From Ruminococcus sp. Phil11 (lineage in GTDB: Bacteria > Bacillota > Clostridia > Oscillospirales > Ruminococcaceae), in assembly GCA_001940925.1 (NCBI GenBank), contig MSGZ01000021.1:471-64470 (forward strand): DNA of 64,000 nucleotides. The letters run 5' to 3'. Made by a program: the position numbers and the translations under genes. The notes beneath the pieces are model-generated. The model ran no database searches. It was given only the letters and a program-made list of their open reading frames with translations, and was not told the DNA's origin. Positions 61,629 through 64,000 of the stretch are shown here, one piece after another (within the stretch, counting starts at the first letter, position 1; every line of letters begins with the position of its first letter).

Positions 61629-62358
61629 GATCGTCCTCCTTGAACACATTGAAGATCACCTGTATATCGTGGTTCTTGCGGAACTCCCTGACGGTGCGGA
61701 CAGCAATTTCCGCCGCTTTATCCTGCGGAAATCCGAATACGCCCGTTGAGATACAGCAGAAAGCGATACTCCCGATACCGTTCTGTACGGCTATTTCAAG
61801 ACAGCTTTTGTAGGAGCTTTCAAGCAGACGGCAATGCTCCTCGGTGAGCCGTCCCTGCACGATCGGTCCGACGGTGTGTATCACATAGTCGCAGGGCAGG
61901 TTGTAGGCAGGCGTTATTTTTGCCTTACCCGTGGGTTCTTCATGCCCTTGTGTCTGCATGATCTGACCGCACTTGTAACGAAGCCGTATCCCTGCAAAGG
62001 TGTGGATACAGTTGTCGATACAAGAGTGACACGGCTGCCAGCACCCCGTCATTCCCGAATTGGCAGCGTTGACGATCGCACCGCATCGGAGCGTGGTAAT
62101 ATCACCTTTCCAGAGATAAATGCCGTCCTCTATTGGCGACAGATCTGCAATATCCGTGATACCCTTGCTCTCGGTCAAGGCTGTGAGATATTCGTCCTCG
62201 GCTTGCAAATAATCCTCGTCCGCCTTGACAGCTGGGCGGATATTTACAAGGCTGCGGTAAAGGCGAAACTTGTCAGATTCATTTTTTGGTATCTCTATCC
62301 TGCCTAAATCATCTCTCTCGGACAGCAGATAGTCTATCAGAAAGTCGAGCTTCTCCAT
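61594..62358 (-). CDS. Zinc-containing macrodomain protein (ADP-ribosyl hydrolase)
   Basis: 254 residues. IVNAANSGMTGC (about 95-106) is the ADP-ribose-binding loop with the NAAN motif, and ISTGVFGFP (about 208-216) the second phosphate loop. The Cys/His-rich insert GCWQPCHSCIDNC (about 105-117) fits the zinc-binding macrodomain subtype that pairs with SirTM. N-terminal about 75 residues form the usual extra domain. Predicted to remove the modification added by SirTM. Translationally coupled to it by overlap; preceded by a flavin/ferredoxin gene. Confidence 0.9.
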   Translation of the reverse strand: MEKLDFLIDYLLSERDDLGRIEIPKNESDKFRLYRSLVNIRPAVKADEDYLQAEDEYLTALTESKGITDIADLSPIEDGIYLWKGDITTLRCGAIVNAANSGMTGCWQPCHSCIDNCIHTFAGIRLRYKCGQIMQTQGHEEPTGKAKITPAYNLPCDYVIHTVGPIVQGRLTEEHCRLLESSYKSCLEIAVQNGIGSIAFCCISTGVFGFPQDKAAEIAVRTVREFRKNHDIQVIFNVFKEDDHEIYKRLLGGN

Positions 62359-62362
62359 ACAA

Positions 62363-62980
62363 TCATCTCCTTATGACTGCCCCCACAGGACAGACCTCTG
62401 CACAGTTTCCGCAATGCAGACAGTTTTCCTGACGGATAACAGCTTTTTCTTTCAGTTCGATACAGCTCTGCGGACAGTCGCTTAGGCACGAACCGCAACC
62501 GATACAATCATTGGTCACGAAATATCCGCTTTCCGTGATCTCTGCGCCGCCGAATGTGAAGCTGTCACGCTCGATAGGCTTCTTCGACAGGTCGAACCAC
62601 TCTCCGCTGCCCTCATAGATCTGAAACACTGTGAGCGCCTTGCGGCTTTCCTCAGTGGGATATATCTCACACATATAGGGATTGTTCTCAAACAGCAGAG
62701 GGAGCATTTCTGCACCGATCTCCCTGACCTTGCCACGGACAGAGATCGCCGTACAGCTCATGGTATCCTCGCCTTTTTTTCCCGAAAGTGCAAGATAGCC
62801 CTTGTCCTTTAACCGCTGATAGAAGTTCTTTCCCTTTGCGGTGAGAAAGTACAGTCCGTTCTCGTCTGCATACATCATGTCGATCACACAGGTCACGGGC
62901 AGACCGTCGCTGTCCACCGTTGCAACAACGGTAGAGTGTATCACGTCCACGATAAATCTCAGATAATCATTCGCTGTCAT
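62363..62980 (-). CDS. Pyridoxamine-phosphate-oxidase-like flavoprotein fused to a 2[4Fe-4S] ferredoxin domain
   Basis: 205 residues. The N-terminal half (about 1-130) is a split-barrel FMN-binding domain of the pyridoxamine 5'-phosphate oxidase-like type. The C-terminal half carries two clusters: CIGCGSCLSDCPQSC (about 157-171) and CLHCGNCAEVCP (about 188-199). So it may shuttle electrons between ferredoxin-type centres and a flavin. AGGAGG precedes the ATG. Its stop is 4 bases from the macrodomain start, linking it to the ADP-ribosylation pair. Confidence 0.88.
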   Translation of the reverse strand: MTANDYLRFIVDVIHSTVVATVDSDGLPVTCVIDMMYADENGLYFLTAKGKNFYQRLKDKGYLALSGKKGEDTMSCTAISVRGKVREIGAEMLPLLFENNPYMCEIYPTEESRKALTVFQIYEGSGEWFDLSKKPIERDSFTFGGAEITESGYFVTNDCIGCGSCLSDCPQSCIELKEKAVIRQENCLHCGNCAEVCPVGAVIRR

Positions 62981-62997
62981 ATTGTCCTCCTATGGAA

Positions 62998-63026
62998 AGA
63001 GTGTGCCGATGTTTTCAGCACACTCT
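62998..63026 (-). terminator. Hairpin between Rrf2 gene and the flavin/ferredoxin-macro-SirTM genes
   Basis: AGAGTGTGC (62998-63006) pairs with GCACACTCT (63018-63026); on the minus strand it is followed by TTTCC. Only 50 bases separate the two genes, with no other promoter seen, so it may attenuate read-through. Confidence 0.6.
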
Positions 63027-63030
63027 CATT

Positions 63031-63468
63031 TTATTCCTCGTCAATGAACTTTCGTGTGTCAGAGACAACTTGTGCAAGAGTCGTGCTTTTCAGCTCGTTT
63101 TCAAGAGCCGCCTGCACCGCTTCAAGCCTTCCGTCCATAGCCTTGTGGATATTCCGTCCCACAGGACAATCTGCATTGGGATTTTCGTGGAAGTGGAACA
63201 GTCCCTCATCGTCTACGCAGTCAACCGCCTTGTAAATATCGTACAGCGTTATTTCGTCAAGTGCTTTTGCAAGGTGTGCGCCGCCGCTGCCCTGACGGGT
63301 CTCAACTATCCCGGCATTGCGAAGCTGTCCGAGAACATTACGGACGATCACCGCATTTACCCCCGTACTGCCCGACAGAAAATCGCTGGTCACTCTCATC
63401 TGACCGCCAAAAATGTCAATGCAGGTGAGGATATGCACCGCCGCTGTGAATTTACTTGTTATCTGCAT
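63031..63468 (-). CDS. Rrf2-family transcriptional regulator
   Basis: 145 residues. Winged HTH near residues 25-55 (SGSTGVNAVIVRNVLGQLRNAGIV) with the family phrase RQGSGGAHLAKALDEITLYDIYKAV. Only one Cys is in the region that binds iron-sulfur in IscR/NsrR (NADCPVGRN), so a cluster is less certain. Redox or NAD(P)H-related sensing is usual in the family. Lies 17 bases downstream of the NAD(P)-binding gene, so co-transcribed. Confidence 0.9.
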   Translation of the reverse strand: MQITSKFTAAVHILTCIDIFGGQMRVTSDFLSGSTGVNAVIVRNVLGQLRNAGIVETRQGSGGAHLAKALDEITLYDIYKAVDCVDDEGLFHFHENPNADCPVGRNIHKAMDGRLEAVQAALENELKSTTLAQVVSDTRKFIDEE

Positions 63469-63485
63469 AGATATTCATCTCTTTC

Positions 63486-64000
63486 TTACTCTCTTACCAC
63501 GCTGATACGCTGCCCGATGTGACCGCCTTTTTCGATCTCGTCTACCATAGCAACAGCATAATCCGCATAGCTGATAATGCTCTCGCCCTTAGCATTGAGT
63601 GTCAGCTCCTCACCGGCGAGAATGTACTTGCCGCTGCGCTCGCCGTCAGCCTGAAAATCTCCTGCGGGACTGATGTATGTCCACTTTACGTCATTTCTCT
63701 GACGGAGTTCGCCAAGCGCCTTTGCCATAGCAGAAGCCAGCGGCTTGAAAACTTCGGGAAAATCAGCACCGTCAGAAACACAGGCGGTATGCTCTTTGTT
63801 TACATACAAACTTCCTGCGCCGCCGACAACGAGAAGTCTTGTGTCAGTTCCCGAAAGAATGTCGCACAGGTGAGCAAGTGAAGTGGAGTGCTGAGGAAGT
63901 GTCTCGGGTGTCCATGCTCCGAATGCATCCACAACTGCGTCAAAGGCTGCAAGGTCTGCTGCGGTCAGGTCGAACAGGTCTTTCACGATCACGTTCTGAG
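63486..64000 (-). CDS. NAD(P)-binding protein (NmrA/SDR-like), 5' end beyond window
   Basis: At least 171 residues are visible; the frame is still open at base 64000, and the N-terminal dinucleotide motif (GxxGxxG) must lie beyond. LLVVGGAGSLYV (about 54-65 from the edge) and WTYISPAGDFQADG identify the atypical SDR family of NAD(P)H-binding oxidoreductases. The GTG at 63992 is not taken as a start. Together with the Rrf2 regulator it forms the upstream end of the SirTM cluster. Confidence 0.8.
   Translation of the reverse strand, partial: QNVIVKDLFDLTAADLAAFDAVVDAFGAWTPETLPQHSTSLAHLCDILSGTDTRLLVVGGAGSLYVNKEHTACVSDGADFPEVFKPLASAMAKALGELRQRNDVKWTYISPAGDFQADGERSGKYILAGEELTLNAKGESIISYADYAVAMVDEIEKGGHIGQRISVVRE

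Overview
The window looks like a chromosomal segment of an anaerobic, fibre-degrading member of the Ruminococcaceae/Oscillospiraceae (Ruminococcus-like). Supporting signs are a secreted GH53 galactanase carrying a type I dockerin, a superoxide reductase instead of catalase, GC-rich Firmicute-type housekeeping operons, T-box regulation, TTG starts and strong AGGAGG ribosome binding sites. Species assignment is inference.

Layout. 1-0.6 kb: tail of a tyrosine recombinase followed by intergenic repeats and terminators. 0.6-2.7 kb: dockerin GH53 (-). 3.0-12.2 kb: a forward housekeeping run rnj, gdpP, rplI, dnaB, tilS, ftsH. 12.3-14.3 kb: a four-gene reverse operon (zinc-ribbon peptide, alpha/beta hydrolase, class III-like superoxide reductase, membrane protein). 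14.5-20.2 kb: reverse genes for a FAD oxidoreductase, a small membrane protein, two GNATs, a TrpB2-type synthase under a Trp T-box, and a protein of unknown function. 20.5-25.9 kb: forward Wzz-like protein, queA, membrane protein, HD hydrolase and pyruvate kinase. 26.3-33.9 kb: reverse recJ, phzF-like, pyrophosphatase-like, relA, tandem GNAT, MBL hydrolase, GNAT. 34.2-41.1 kb: radA, PspA, several unknowns, dCMP deaminase, rsmA. 41.4-43.9 kb: rpmG-secE-nusG-rplK-rplA with two related hairpin leaders, then tRNA-Lys(UUU).

From the tRNA onward the window is accessory. 44.0-49.4 kb is a decayed mobilizable element: MobV relaxase, DnaC-like loader, a replication-gene tail fused by deletion to the catalytic half of an integrase, and a possible recombinase scrap. 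49.5-64 kb, less GC-rich and differently coded, holds regulator-controlled modules: a TetR-controlled pair of extracytoplasmic hydrolases; LysE plus a duplicated-repeat protein beside a LysR/flavin reductase pair; a second LysR divergent from a five-gene operon (small protein, Cys-type hydrolase, sugar acetyltransferase, lipoprotein-aldo/keto reductase fusion, iron-sulfur-flavoprotein-like protein); and a reverse cluster of NAD(P)-binding protein, Rrf2 regulator, flavin/ferredoxin protein, zinc macrodomain and SirTM sirtuin.

The most noteworthy biology is in that last 15 kb. The SirTM-macrodomain pair is a protein ADP-ribosylation/de-ribosylation module that here lacks the usual lipoyl carrier and ligase and instead sits with an FMN/[4Fe-4S] protein and an Rrf2 regulator. 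Next to it is a lipoprotein in which a cyclophilin-like domain and a dockerin-like repeat are fused to a complete aldo/keto reductase. Many promoters (TTGACA-17-TATAAT type) and operators can be read directly. All functional statements rest on motif recognition by eye; no database search was possible.
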